64,000 nucleotides of DNA from Actinomycetales bacterium (lineage in GTDB: Bacteria; Actinomycetota; Actinomycetes; Actinomycetales; Cellulomonadaceae): contig JAHLLI010000013.1 of the NCBI GenBank assembly GCA_020444245.1, positions 88,921 through 152,920 of the forward strand. Reading direction: 5' to 3'. Below, one piece after another: positions 27,015 to 35,638 of this stretch (positions are counted from its first letter, which is position 1; each line of letters opens with the position of its first letter). A program made the translations under genes and the position numbers. The notes under the pieces are model-generated. The model was not told where the DNA came from. It worked only from the letters and a program-made list of their open reading frames with translations, and did not search any database.

Positions 27015-27443
27015 ATGGCCGACGACGGCTGGACCGACGAGGAACGCGCCGCGATGAAGGAGCACGCCGCCGAGCTCCGTGCGGCGGGCAAGAAGGGCGC
27101 CAAGAAGGCCGACGAGCTCCAGGCGACGCTCGACAAGATCGCCGCGATGACCCCGCAGGACCGGGTGCTGGCCGAGCACGTGCACGCGGTCGTGACGGAG
27201 CACGCCCCCGGGCTGTCGGCCAAAACGTGGTACGGGATGCCCGCGTACGCGAACGCCGACGGCAAGATCGTGGTCTTCTTCCAGGACGCCGCCAAGTTCA
27301 AGTACCGGTACGCGACCCTCGGCTTCCAGGAGCACGCGAACCTCGACGACGGCGACATGTGGCCGGTCTCGTACGCCCTGACGGCGTGGAGCCCGGAGGT
27401 CGAGGAGCGGGTCGTGTCCCTCGTGCGGGCCGCCGTGTCCTGA
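27015..27443 (+). CDS. DUF1801/YdhG-type small protein
   Basis: A 142-residue soluble protein. The first 45 residues are charged and Lys/Ala-rich (RAAGKKGAKKADELQ), forming a probable helix; the rest matches the YdhG/DUF1801 fold: AKTWYGMPAYANADGKIVVFFQDAAKFKYRYATLGFQE. The fold resembles an iron-chaperone frataxin-like domain, but the function of this group is not established. ATG at 27015 follows GGGAGGGCGACC. Two in-frame GTG/ATG options upstream lack this site. Confidence 0.8.
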   Translation: MADDGWTDEERAAMKEHAAELRAAGKKGAKKADELQATLDKIAAMTPQDRVLAEHVHAVVTEHAPGLSAKTWYGMPAYANADGKIVVFFQDAAKFKYRYATLGFQEHANLDDGDMWPVSYALTAWSPEVEERVVSLVRAAVS

Positions 27444-27509
27444 GTCACACACCGTCCGCCGGTGCCCCTCGCGGCTCAATGCCAGGGGCAACCTGCCGAT
27501 ACTCCCTCG

Positions 27510-30500
27510 GTGAGACCGACCAGCGGCGACGCGCTGGCGCGCGCCCTGGGCCGCGCCCGCGGCGAACGGCGCTGGGCGGACCACGTCGCCATGGCCGCGC
27601 TGTTCACCGCCGCGGTGCTGGTGGGCCGCGCAACCCGGATGGACGAGACCGGACTGGCACTGATCTGGCCGGCCGCGGGCATCGGCGTGCTGTGGGTGGC
27701 CCGGGCGCGCGGCCACCGGCAGTCGGTCGTCGCCACCGGGCTGCTGGCGGTGCTCGCGGGTGTGCTCAACGGCGTGACGGGGGCCGGCCCCGTGGTCGGC
27801 GCCGCTCTCGGCGTCGCGAATGCGCTCCAGGCGGTGGTGTGGTGCCGGGTGACCTGCGCCGTGCAGCGCCGGCTCGGTCGCGAGCCGCTGCGGATCCGTG
27901 GTCCCGCGGACCTGATCGCAGGCGCGTTCGCGGCCCTGGTCGCCTCGGCGCTCGGTGCGCTGGTCGCCGCGGTCGCGCTCGGCGCCGCCGACCAGGCCTC
28001 GTTGGCCCCGGTGATCGGCCAGTGGATCGCGCGGAACTCGATCGGGATCCTCGTCGTGGGCGCCCCGGCACTGGTGCTCGCCGACCCCGACCGCTCCAGG
28101 CTCCGCGCCCGAAGGCCGCGACAGCGGGCCGAGGCTGCCGGCGCCGTGGTGGCCGCGGCGGCCGTGTACGTGGCGTTCTTCGCCACGGTGAGCTCGCCGG
28201 CGGCGGCCTTCCTGCTTCTTCCGGTGGGCATCGTCGTGGCCGAGCGCTACGGCGCCGACACCGGCGGGGTGTACTCGCTGGTCTCCGGCACTGTGGTCGT
28301 GTGGTGCACGCTGCTCGGCCTGGGCCCGCTCGCGGTGCCCAACCCGCACGAGGCGGCGTTCCTCGCCCAGGCCCTGGTGGGCGTCTCCTGCGCCATCACG
28401 CTCTCGCTCGCGCTCCGCAACGACGAGCGACACGCCGCGCGGGCGGCCGCCGAGGAGGCGCAGCGCCAGACCCAGCACCAGGCCAACCTGCTCAACACCA
28501 TCGTCGAGACGACCCCGCACGCGATCGTGGTCTACGGCCGGGACGGCTCGACCGTCCACAGCAACGCCGCGGCCCAGCGGCTGCTGGGCGACGCCCCGGA
28601 CGACCGATGGGCCCGGAGGTTCGATCAGCTCGCCCCGGACGGCTCGTTGCGCCCGGTCGCCGACTCGCTGCTCGCAGGGGCCCTCGGCGGCGAGGAGCAG
28701 GCGGAGGTCGAGCTCGTCGAGCGCGCCACCGCCGACCCCCGCTACCTCGCCGCCTCGGCCACGTCCGTGCGAGACGTCGACGCCGCGACCGGCGGCGGGG
28801 CGATCCTCACCGTGCGGGACGTGACCCGGGCACGACGGACCGAGCGGGAGGTCCGCGAGGCGAGGGACCGGCTGTCCAACCTCATGGACGCCGCCTCGCT
28901 GCAGATCATCATCGGCGCCGACGACACCGGGACGATCACCGTGTTCAACCGCGGTGCGGCACAGATCCTGGGCCACCTCGCGGACGCGATGATCGGCCGG
29001 CCGCTCGCGGACCTGTGGGAGCCTGCGGAGCTTGCGGACCTCGCGCGCGAGATCGACGCGCCGCCCGAGGGCGCGCTGCCCGAGCTCGCCCGGCGTGGGC
29101 TGAGCGCGCCCCGCCGCTGGACGCTGGTTCGCGCGGACGGGACACGTCTGATCGCGGAGATGACGATCTCGGCGACCAGCGACGGCAGCGGCCTGGTGTG
29201 CATCGCGAAGGACGTCAGCGAGCAGGTCGCGGCCGAGGCCCGCCTGGCCGACTCCGAGCAGCGCTTCCGACTCGCCTTCGGCACCGCACCCATCACCATG
29301 CTGATCCTGGACACGGCCGCGCGCAGCGCCGCGATCCTCGAGGCGAACGCGACCGCGACGACGTTCACCGGTCACCCGGCCGACCGGCTCCGCGAGCACA
29401 CGCTGCACGACCTCGTGCACCCGGAGGACCGCGGCACGTCCCGGCGCTGGTTCGCCCGCCTCCTGCGCGACTCCGAGGCTCAGGCACCAGCCGAGCTGCG
29501 GTTCGTCGGCGCCGACGGTGAGACGCGCTGGGGCGTCACCTCCGCGCGGCTGGTCGAGTTCGCGCTCCCGGGCGGGAGCCCGTCCGCGTACGTGCTGTGC
29601 ATCGTGGAGGACATCACCGCGCGGCGCAGGGCGGAGGCAGCGCTGCTGCGCCAGAGCCTGCACGACCCCCTCACCGGGCTGCCGAACCGTGCGCTGCTGC
29701 GCGACCGGCTGGTCGAGGCGACCGCGACGGGCGGGGTCGCGGGCCTGCTCTTCTGCGATCTCGACGGCTTCAAGGAGGTCAACGACACCTTCGGCCACCC
29801 CGCGGGCGACGCCGCGCTCAAGGCGATCGCGGGTCGGCTCGACATGCGCGTGCGGCCCGTCGACACCCTCGCGCGGGTCGGTGGCGACGAGTTCGCCGTC
29901 GTCTGCCCCGGGATCTCGACGCTCGCCGAGCTGCGGAAGGTCGGGTCCCGCCTGCTCGAGGCCTTCGAGCTCCCGATCGCGGAAGACGGCGCCGACTCCT
30001 TCCCCGTGGGGATGAGCATCGGCATGGTGCTCGTCAGGCCCGGCACGGACATCGAGACCGCCCTGGCTCGCGCCGACGCGGCGATGTACGAGGCCAAGCG
30101 AGCCGGGCGCAACACGATCCGCGCCTATCGCGACCAGGGCGCGAGCGAGGGCACCGCGAGCCTGCTCCGCGACCTTCGCGCCGCGTTGCGCGACGAGCAG
30201 TTCACGCTCCACGCGCAACCGATCGTCGCCCTCGACTCCGGCGCCGTGACCGCCGTGGAGATGCTGCTGCGCTGGCGGCACCCCGAGCGGGGCCTCACCG
30301 CCCCCGGGGACTTCCTGCCGACCCTCGAGTCGAGCACCCTCATGGTGCCGGTCGGCCGATGGGTACTGCGCGAGGCGTGTCGCGCCGCAGCCACCTGGCA
30401 CCGAGCGCACGGCGCGAAGGCTCCCGAGGTCCACGTGAACATCGCCGCCGACCAGCTCGAGCAGCCCGACTTCGTCGAGGAGGTGCTCGCCGCGCTCGAC

Positions 30501-30938
30501 GAGAGCGACCTGCCCCCCGGCAAGCTCGTGCTCGAGATCACCGAGACCAAGATGCCGCGCCTCGAGCGCGTCCACCTGCTCGGGCTCGACGAGCTCCGTC
30601 AGCGCGGCGTGCGGCTCGCCATGGACGACGTCGGCACCGGGTACGCCGGGCTCGCGCAGTTCACCGAGCTACCTCTGGACCTGGTCAAGCTCGACCAGAG
30701 GTTCGTCGCTCAGCTCGGCGACGACCCGCGGTGCGACGCGGTCATGCGCGCCGTGCTCGGCCTGAGCGAGGCCCTCGGGCTGGAGGCGATCGCCGAGGGC
30801 GTCGAGACGCAGGCCCAGGCTGCGATCCTGCGGGCGGCGGGCTACCGCACGGCCCAGGGCTTCCTGTTCGGCAGGCCCGCGCCGGTGACCGATGCGCTGC
30901 CGACCGTGGCACCGCTGGAGACCCGCGCGGCGGGTTGA
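27510..30938 (+). CDS. Membrane PAS-GGDEF-EAL protein (cyclic di-GMP synthesis and breakdown)
   Basis: About 1142 residues. The N-terminal ~290 residues contain some eight membrane spans of MASE1-like type (ALIWPAAGIGVLWVARARG). Three PAS domains follow (NTIVETTPHAIVVYG, LMDAASLQIIIGADD, FRLAFGTAPITMLIL). The GGDEF motif is intact at residue 791, with the inhibitory I-site RPVD exactly five residues before it. The EAL signature reads EML (E917), but the other catalytic residues are kept: HVNIAAD, LEITET, DDVGTGY (from residue 1039), VKLDQRF and EGVET. Both activities are therefore possible. Start GTG 27510 (VRPTSGDA) is taken over GTG 27462 because conserved hydrophobic sequence begins soon after. 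Confidence 0.9.
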   Translation: MRPTSGDALARALGRARGERRWADHVAMAALFTAAVLVGRATRMDETGLALIWPAAGIGVLWVARARGHRQSVVATGLLAVLAGVLNGVTGAGPVVGAALGVANALQAVVWCRVTCAVQRRLGREPLRIRGPADLIAGAFAALVASALGALVAAVALGAADQASLAPVIGQWIARNSIGILVVGAPALVLADPDRSRLRARRPRQRAEAAGAVVAAAAVYVAFFATVSSPAAAFLLLPVGIVVAERYGADTGGVYSLVSGTVVVWCTLLGLGPLAVPNPHEAAFLAQALVGVSCAITLSLALRNDERHAARAAAEEAQRQTQHQANLLNTIVETTPHAIVVYGRDGSTVHSNAAAQRLLGDAPDDRWARRFDQLAPDGSLRPVADSLLAGALGGEEQAEVELVERATADPRYLAASATSVRDVDAATGGGAILTVRDVTRARRTEREVREARDRLSNLMDAASLQIIIGADDTGTITVFNRGAAQILGHLADAMIGRPLADLWEPAELADLAREIDAPPEGALPELARRGLSAPRRWTLVRADGTRLIAEMTISATSDGSGLVCIAKDVSEQVAAEARLADSEQRFRLAFGTAPITMLILDTAARSAAILEANATATTFTGHPADRLREHTLHDLVHPEDRGTSRRWFARLLRDSEAQAPAELRFVGADGETRWGVTSARLVEFALPGGSPSAYVLCIVEDITARRRAEAALLRQSLHDPLTGLPNRALLRDRLVEATATGGVAGLLFCDLDGFKEVNDTFGHPAGDAALKAIAGRLDMRVRPVDTLARVGGDEFAVVCPGISTLAELRKVGSRLLEAFELPIAEDGADSFPVGMSIGMVLVRPGTDIETALARADAAMYEAKRAGRNTIRAYRDQGASEGTASLLRDLRAALRDEQFTLHAQPIVALDSGAVTAVEMLLRWRHPERGLTAPGDFLPTLESSTLMVPVGRWVLREACRAAATWHRAHGAKAPEVHVNIAADQLEQPDFVEEVLAALDESDLPPGKLVLEITETKMPRLERVHLLGLDELRQRGVRLAMDDVGTGYAGLAQFTELPLDLVKLDQRFVAQLGDDPRCDAVMRAVLGLSEALGLEAIAEGVETQAQAAILRAAGYRTAQGFLFGRPAPVTDALPTVAPLETRAAG

Positions 30939-31001
30939 GCGGCGAGTGGGGGCGCGTCAGGCGTGCGGCGCCACCCGGAGTCGCACAGGAGAGGACCATC
31001 C

Positions 31002-31318
31002 ATGACGAGTACGCCTCCTACCTCGACGGGCTCGACGCCACCGGGCTGCACCAGTGGCTCGAGGACGCCGACCTGCCGGGCGCGGACGCCTTCAGGGCCG
31101 GCTCCACGGTCTCGCTACCGGCGCCGGAGTGGGCCACCGCGCTCGGTGAGCTCGAGACTCTCACCGCGAACGGCTCGGACCCCGGCCTCCTGACCCCCGA
31201 GGCGACCACCGCGAGTCCGGCCCCGGTGCCCGCCCCCGGGCGAGCAACCAAGTGCCTCGGCCGCAACCGGGTGGTCACCGCCGGTGACGACCCGGATCGC
31301 GCCACCGCCGACGCCTGA
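31002..31318 (+). pseudogene. Small hypothetical ORF broken at codon 2
   Basis: From 31004 to 31318 the frame reads DEYASYLDGLDATGLHQWL and onward for about 104 codons with the strong third-position GC bias of real genes here. It has no usable start codon in its own frame. A good ribosome site, AGGAGAGG, is followed by ATG at 31002, which is one base out of frame; restoring a single G would give Met-Asp-Glu-Tyr. The product would be acidic, about 105 residues, with a Pro/Ala-rich tail, of unknown function. Either a recent frameshift or a sequence error. Confidence 0.45.
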
Positions 31319-31324
31319 GGCGGG

Positions 31325-31969
31325 CTACCTCAGCGCTGCGACCGCCGCGTCGAACTCGGCGACGGCGCGTGCAGTCGCCTCGTGCGTGAACAGGTCCCGC
31401 GCCACGGCGACGCCCACGGTGGCGGCGTCGACACCGGCCGCCGCCAGGTCGCCGACGACCTCGACCGACCGGACGCTCGCAGCCAGGACCCGCGTGCCGG
31501 AGCCCTCCAACGCTGCCGTCATCCTGCGGGCCTCGGCGAGCGAGTCGCGCCCGGCGTCGGACATCCGTCCGAGGTACGGGGCGATCCACCGCGCTCCGGC
31601 GGCCTGCGCGAGCACTGCCTGGGTCGTGTCGTAGACCGCCGTGACGAGGGTCGGGACGCCGTCGTCGGACAGCCGGCGCACCGCGGTGAGGCCGTCCCTG
31701 GTCGCAGCCACCTTCACCACGACCGTGTCGCCCAGCGCGCGCAGCGCACGGGCGTCGTCGAGGATCGCGGCGACGTCGCGCGCGGTGCGGGCCTGCACGA
31801 ACACCTCGCCGGTCAGGGTCTGCAGGGTGCGGACCAGGTCGGGGACCTCGTCGAGCCGCACCCCTGCGCGCTGCAGGATCAGCGGGTTGGTCGTCACCCC
31901 GCGGAACAGGCCCGTCGCGAGCAGGGGCTCGAGGTCCGCAAGGGACGCCGAGTCGAGGTAGAGGTCCAT
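31325..31969 (-). CDS. Transaldolase / fructose-6-phosphate aldolase-like protein
   Basis: A 214-residue class I aldolase, the size of FSA-type (not full-length) transaldolases. It opens MDLYLDSASLADLEPLLATGLFRGVTTNPLI, the family signature, and the Schiff-base lysine is K in DTVVVKVAATRDGL. WIAPYLGRMSDAG is the substrate-binding strand. It would cleave or form a ketose phosphate through dihydroxyacetone transfer. ATG 31969 is preceded by GAGGAGTGAG and lies one base beyond the kinase stop, as last gene of the leftward sugar operon. The true substrate is not evident; FSA-type enzymes act on fructose 6-phosphate and related ketoses. Confidence 0.88.
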   Translation of the reverse strand: MDLYLDSASLADLEPLLATGLFRGVTTNPLILQRAGVRLDEVPDLVRTLQTLTGEVFVQARTARDVAAILDDARALRALGDTVVVKVAATRDGLTAVRRLSDDGVPTLVTAVYDTTQAVLAQAAGARWIAPYLGRMSDAGRDSLAEARRMTAALEGSGTRVLAASVRSVEVVGDLAAAGVDAATVGVAVARDLFTHEATARAVAEFDAAVAALR

Positions 31970-31970
31970 C

Positions 31971-33452
31971 TCACTCCTCATCGGTGGTGCGCTCGGGGGC
32001 CTGGAGCGGCTCGGCGAGGGCCTCGTAGGTCGCCCACACCTGCGCCGGCACGGCGGCGCGCGGCTCGGTGACGTCCGTGACGCGCGGGGCCCACGCGTCC
32101 CGGACGGTCGTGACGTCGGCGCGCGCGAGCACCGCAGCGGCCTGGACCGCCGCGCCGCGAGCGGTCGCCTCGGCCACGGCCCGGCGCTCGACGGGCCGAC
32201 CCGTCGCGTCGGCGAGCACCTGGCGGTAGGCCGCCGACCTGGCGCCGCCGCCGGTGACCACGACGGCGCCGCCGGCCGCGACCCGGGCTCGCTCGATGGC
32301 GCGCAGCCCGCGCACGAGCCCGAGCACGACCCCTTCGACCGCGGCGAGGGCGACCTCCTCCCGGCCGACGTCGCTGCGCAGGGCCCCGAGGGAACCGCGC
32401 GCCCGGGGCCGCTCCGGCGAGCGCTCGCCGTCGAGGTAGGCCACGAGCACGGCGCGGTCGTCACGCAGCGGGGCGGCGAGGGCGAGGCGGGACAGCTCGC
32501 CGTGGTCGACGCCGAGCAGCCGCGCGAAGGTGTCGGTGACCTTGGTCGCGTTCAGGGTGCACACCAGCGGGAGCCACCCGCCCGCAGCGTCGGCGACCCC
32601 GTCGACCCATCCGGTGGTGTCGAACACCGGGGTGGCGCTGGTGGTCATGACCACGCCCGAGGTACCGAGGCTGTAGAGCACGTCCCCGGTGCCCAGGCCG
32701 ATGCCGAGCGCACCGACGTGCTGGTCCCCGCCGCCGGGGCCGACGACGCATTCCGGCCGCAGCCCGAGGTCACGGGCGAGGGTGCCGACCGCCGGACCGG
32801 CCGCCTCGGAGGGCTCGAGCACCTGCGGGAGCGCCGAGGACCAGTCGTGCGACCCCACCATGGCGTCCAGGTGCCCGCCGACGAGCCACCGCGACTCGTG
32901 AGCGGCGTAGTAGCCGGTGCCCGAGGCCTCGGACCGATCGGTGGTGTAGCGGCCCGTGAGCAGGTGTGTGAGGTAGTCGTGCGGCAGGAGCACGTGGGCG
33001 AGCGCGTCCAGGTGGTGCGGCTCGTGCTCGGCGACCCAGGCGAGCTTGGTGATGGTGAAGGCCGCCGTCGGCACCGAGCCGACCGCCCGCACCCAACCCT
33101 CGACACCCCGCGCGGCGACCAGCCTGGCCGCCTGCACCGCCGAGGTGGTGTCGTTCCAGAGCTTGGCCGGGCGCAGGACGCGATCGTCCCGATCGAGCAT
33201 CACCAGCCCGTGCGCCTGGGCACCGACGCTGATCGCGTCGAGGTCCGCCGTCGTGATCCCTGCTTCGGTCACCGCCGCGGCCAGCGCTACCTCGAGCGCC
33301 GCACGCCAGGCGTCCGGGTGCTGCTCGCTCACCGGGGGCGAGGTCGGCGGGTGAGGCGCTCGCCCGGAGCCGAGCACCCGCCCGGTCTCCGCGTCGTGCA
33401 GCGTCACCGTGCACGACTGGGTCGAGGAGTCGACGCCGGCGACGACGCCCAT
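31971..33452 (-). CDS. FGGY family kinase (xylulokinase-like)
   Basis: A 493-residue kinase. The N-terminal ATPase-type loop is VVAGVDSSTQSCTVTLHD, closely matching xylulokinases; the substrate region includes LWNDTTSAVQA and LLPHDYLTHLLTGRYTTDRSEASGTGYY, and GPGGGDQHVGALGIG and VVTGGGARSAAYRQVLADATGRPV are the FGGY signature and adenosine-binding parts. The ATG overlaps the SIS gene stop by one base. The xylulokinase resemblance is strong, but in this locus the substrate could be another 2-ketose. Confidence 0.9.
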   Translation of the reverse strand: MGVVAGVDSSTQSCTVTLHDAETGRVLGSGRAPHPPTSPPVSEQHPDAWRAALEVALAAAVTEAGITTADLDAISVGAQAHGLVMLDRDDRVLRPAKLWNDTTSAVQAARLVAARGVEGWVRAVGSVPTAAFTITKLAWVAEHEPHHLDALAHVLLPHDYLTHLLTGRYTTDRSEASGTGYYAAHESRWLVGGHLDAMVGSHDWSSALPQVLEPSEAAGPAVGTLARDLGLRPECVVGPGGGDQHVGALGIGLGTGDVLYSLGTSGVVMTTSATPVFDTTGWVDGVADAAGGWLPLVCTLNATKVTDTFARLLGVDHGELSRLALAAPLRDDRAVLVAYLDGERSPERPRARGSLGALRSDVGREEVALAAVEGVVLGLVRGLRAIERARVAAGGAVVVTGGGARSAAYRQVLADATGRPVERRAVAEATARGAAVQAAAVLARADVTTVRDAWAPRVTDVTEPRAAVPAQVWATYEALAEPLQAPERTTDEE

Positions 33453-34093
33453 CACACCTCCCGGTCGGGTCCCAGGGACGCGAGCGCCTCGGGCAGGCCG
33501 TCGATCTGGCCGACGGCCCCGGCCGGATGGGTGAACAGCACCTGGTCCCAGCCGTAGCCTCGCAGTCGCATGAGGACGTACGCCAACGCGTCGCCCCAGA
33601 CCGCGGCCATCAGGGTCGATCCCATCGCGATCACGCCGCCGGGGTCCACCTCGTCGTCCGCGTCGAGCACCACCGAGACGTCGGCGAGGCGCGCCAGGGT
33701 CGACTCGGCGTTGGCGGTCAGCGCGACCACCGGGACGCCGCGCTGCCGGACTCGCGCGGACAGGTCGTTGAGCTCGCCGGACTCGCCGCCGCGCGAGATC
33801 GTGATGAGCACGTCTCCGGCGACCACCGCCCCCATCGTCCCGTGCAGGGCGTCCATGCCCGGCAGGAAGAGCGACGGCGTGCCGCACACCGAAAGCAGGT
33901 GGGCCATCCGGCGCGCGACGGCGCCGTTGGTGCCCGATCCGGTGACGAAGACCTTGCCGGTGCACGACCGTAGCAACGTGACGACCTCGAGGAAGGTGTC
34001 GTCGATCCGGTCGGCGACGCCGGTCACGCCGCTGCCTTCCCGCCGGATCGCCTCGCGCGCGGCCGCGAGCACCTCCGAGCCGGGCTGGTCCAT
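33452..34093 (-). CDS. SIS domain sugar-phosphate isomerase-like protein
   Basis: A 213-residue protein made of one SIS domain. GKVFVTGSGTNGAVARRMAHLL is the phosphate-binding loop, and VLITISRGGESGELNDLSARVRQRGVPVVALTAN the second conserved Ser-rich stretch. This size and pattern fit phosphosugar isomerases such as 6-phospho-3-hexuloisomerase or KpsF-type proteins without CBS domains. GAGAGGAGAC precedes ATG 34093. It lies between the importer and the kinase/aldolase genes, so it probably isomerises the imported sugar's phosphate. Confidence 0.85.
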   Translation of the reverse strand: MDQPGSEVLAAAREAIRREGSGVTGVADRIDDTFLEVVTLLRSCTGKVFVTGSGTNGAVARRMAHLLSVCGTPSLFLPGMDALHGTMGAVVAGDVLITISRGGESGELNDLSARVRQRGVPVVALTANAESTLARLADVSVVLDADDEVDPGGVIAMGSTLMAAVWGDALAYVLMRLRGYGWDQVLFTHPAGAVGQIDGLPEALASLGPDREV

Positions 34094-34104
34094 GTCGTCT
34101 CCTC

Positions 34105-35637
34105 TCACGCTGCGGCCCAGGCGGACCGTCGAAGCTCGGTGGGGGTGCGCGCCTCGGGTGGCACGAGCTCGCCGGTGCACCGGCCGTGGGACATCACGAC
34201 GATGTCGTCGGCGACCTCGCAGATCTCGTCCTCCTCGGACGAGACGACCACGACCGTGAGGCCCTCGTCCCGGGCCAGCGCCCGGATGATGCGGTGGATC
34301 TCGGCCTTGACGCCCAGGTCCACGCCCTTGGTGGGTTCGTCGAGCAGCAGGACCCGGGGGTGCTGGCTGACCGCACGGGCCAGCAGCACCTTCTGCTGGT
34401 TGCCGCCCGACAGGCCCTGGATCGGGCCGTGCACGTCGCCGCGGATGCGCATCTGGGTGAGCACGGCGTCCGCCGCTGCGGCCATCACCTTCTTGCGCAG
34501 GAACCCGGCGCGCGTGTACCGGCCGAGCACGGGAAGCGCGACGTTGTCCTGCGAGCTCAGCATCGGGACGATCCCGTCGTGCTTGCGCTCCTCGGTCAGG
34601 TAGACCACGCCCTGGCGCGCCGCCGCTCCGGTCGAGCGGGGCCGGTAGGCGTCCTGGTCGAGGCGGATCTCGCCGTGGCCGACGGGTTGCAGCCCGACCA
34701 GGGTGCGCAGGAGCTCGGTGCGCCCCGACCCGACCAGACCGTAGATGCCGAGCACGCGGCCGGGCCGGGCTTCGAGGGTGACGTCCTCGATCCCTGCGGC
34801 GCCCAGGTGCCGGACACTCAGGTGCCGGCCGGCGCGGGGGGCGTCGGCGGGCTCGGACCCGGTGTCGACCCGTACGGGCGCAGCGTGGTCGTCCTCGCCG
34901 GCGATCGCCGCGACGACCTCCTCACGGCTCACCGCGTCGACCCTGGCGTCGATGCGCACCCGCCCGTCGACCAGGGCGATGATGCGCGAGCACACCGCGT
35001 AGAGCTCGTCGAGCTTGTGGTCCACGAACACGATGCCCAGGCCGCGCTCGGCGGCCAGGCCCCGCACGGTGTCCAGGAACCGCTCGACCTGGGCGCCCTC
35101 GAGACTCGTCGTCGGCTCGTCGAGCAGCAGGTAGCGGGCGTTGCGGTGGGTGGCGATCGCCACCTCGAGCAGCTGCCGGGCGGCGACCGGGTAGTCCCCC
35201 AGCCGCCGGTCGACGTCGACGTCCAGGCCGAAGGACGTCGTGAGCTCTCGCGCCTGCCGACGCATCCCGTCCTTGTCGAGCACGCCGCGGCGCAGACGCT
35301 CGTCGCCGAGGAACGCGTTCTGGGCCACGGTGAGGTTCTGCAGGAGTGCGAGCTCCTGGTAGACGGTGGCGATGCCCGCCGCGATGGCGTCCGACGGACT
35401 CTCCAGCTGGTGGCGGCGCCCGTCCACGCTGATGACCCCGGCGTCCGGCTTGGTGGCACCGGAGATCACCTTGAGCAAGGTCGACTTGCCGGCACCGTTG
35501 TGCCCGACCAGTCCGACGATCTCGCCCGGTGCGACGTCGATCGAGACGCCGTGCAGCACCGTGACGCCCGCGTAGCTCTTGACGACGCCACGCGCGCTCA
35601 GGGCCTGCGCGGGCGCCTCGATCGACGTCGCAGCCAT
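34105..35637 (-). CDS. Sugar ABC transporter ATPase (RbsA/XylG type, two ATPase domains)
   Basis: A 510-residue protein with two nucleotide-binding domains. Domain 1 has Walker A GHNGAGKST, Q-loop VYQEL and Walker B LLLDEPTTSLEG; its signature motif is weakened (YPVAARQLLEVA). Domain 2 has a degenerate Walker A, GLVGSGRTEL, a good signature LSGGNQQKVLLARA and Walker B LLLDEPTKGVDLG. This asymmetry is typical of CUT2 sugar importers. It drives uptake with the binding protein and permease encoded upstream. The binding-protein stop lies one base before this start (35639/35637). Confidence 0.95.
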   Translation of the reverse strand: MAATSIEAPAQALSARGVVKSYAGVTVLHGVSIDVAPGEIVGLVGHNGAGKSTLLKVISGATKPDAGVISVDGRRHQLESPSDAIAAGIATVYQELALLQNLTVAQNAFLGDERLRRGVLDKDGMRRQARELTTSFGLDVDVDRRLGDYPVAARQLLEVAIATHRNARYLLLDEPTTSLEGAQVERFLDTVRGLAAERGLGIVFVDHKLDELYAVCSRIIALVDGRVRIDARVDAVSREEVVAAIAGEDDHAAPVRVDTGSEPADAPRAGRHLSVRHLGAAGIEDVTLEARPGRVLGIYGLVGSGRTELLRTLVGLQPVGHGEIRLDQDAYRPRSTGAAARQGVVYLTEERKHDGIVPMLSSQDNVALPVLGRYTRAGFLRKKVMAAAADAVLTQMRIRGDVHGPIQGLSGGNQQKVLLARAVSQHPRVLLLDEPTKGVDLGVKAEIHRIIRALARDEGLTVVVVSSEEDEICEVADDIVVMSHGRCTGELVPPEARTPTELRRSAWAAA

Positions 35638-35638
35638 G

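Noticed and set aside
26919..30575. 1218-codon minus-strand ORF opposite the GGDEF/EAL gene
   Set aside because: Antisense of PAS, GGDEF and EAL motifs; no domain of its own.
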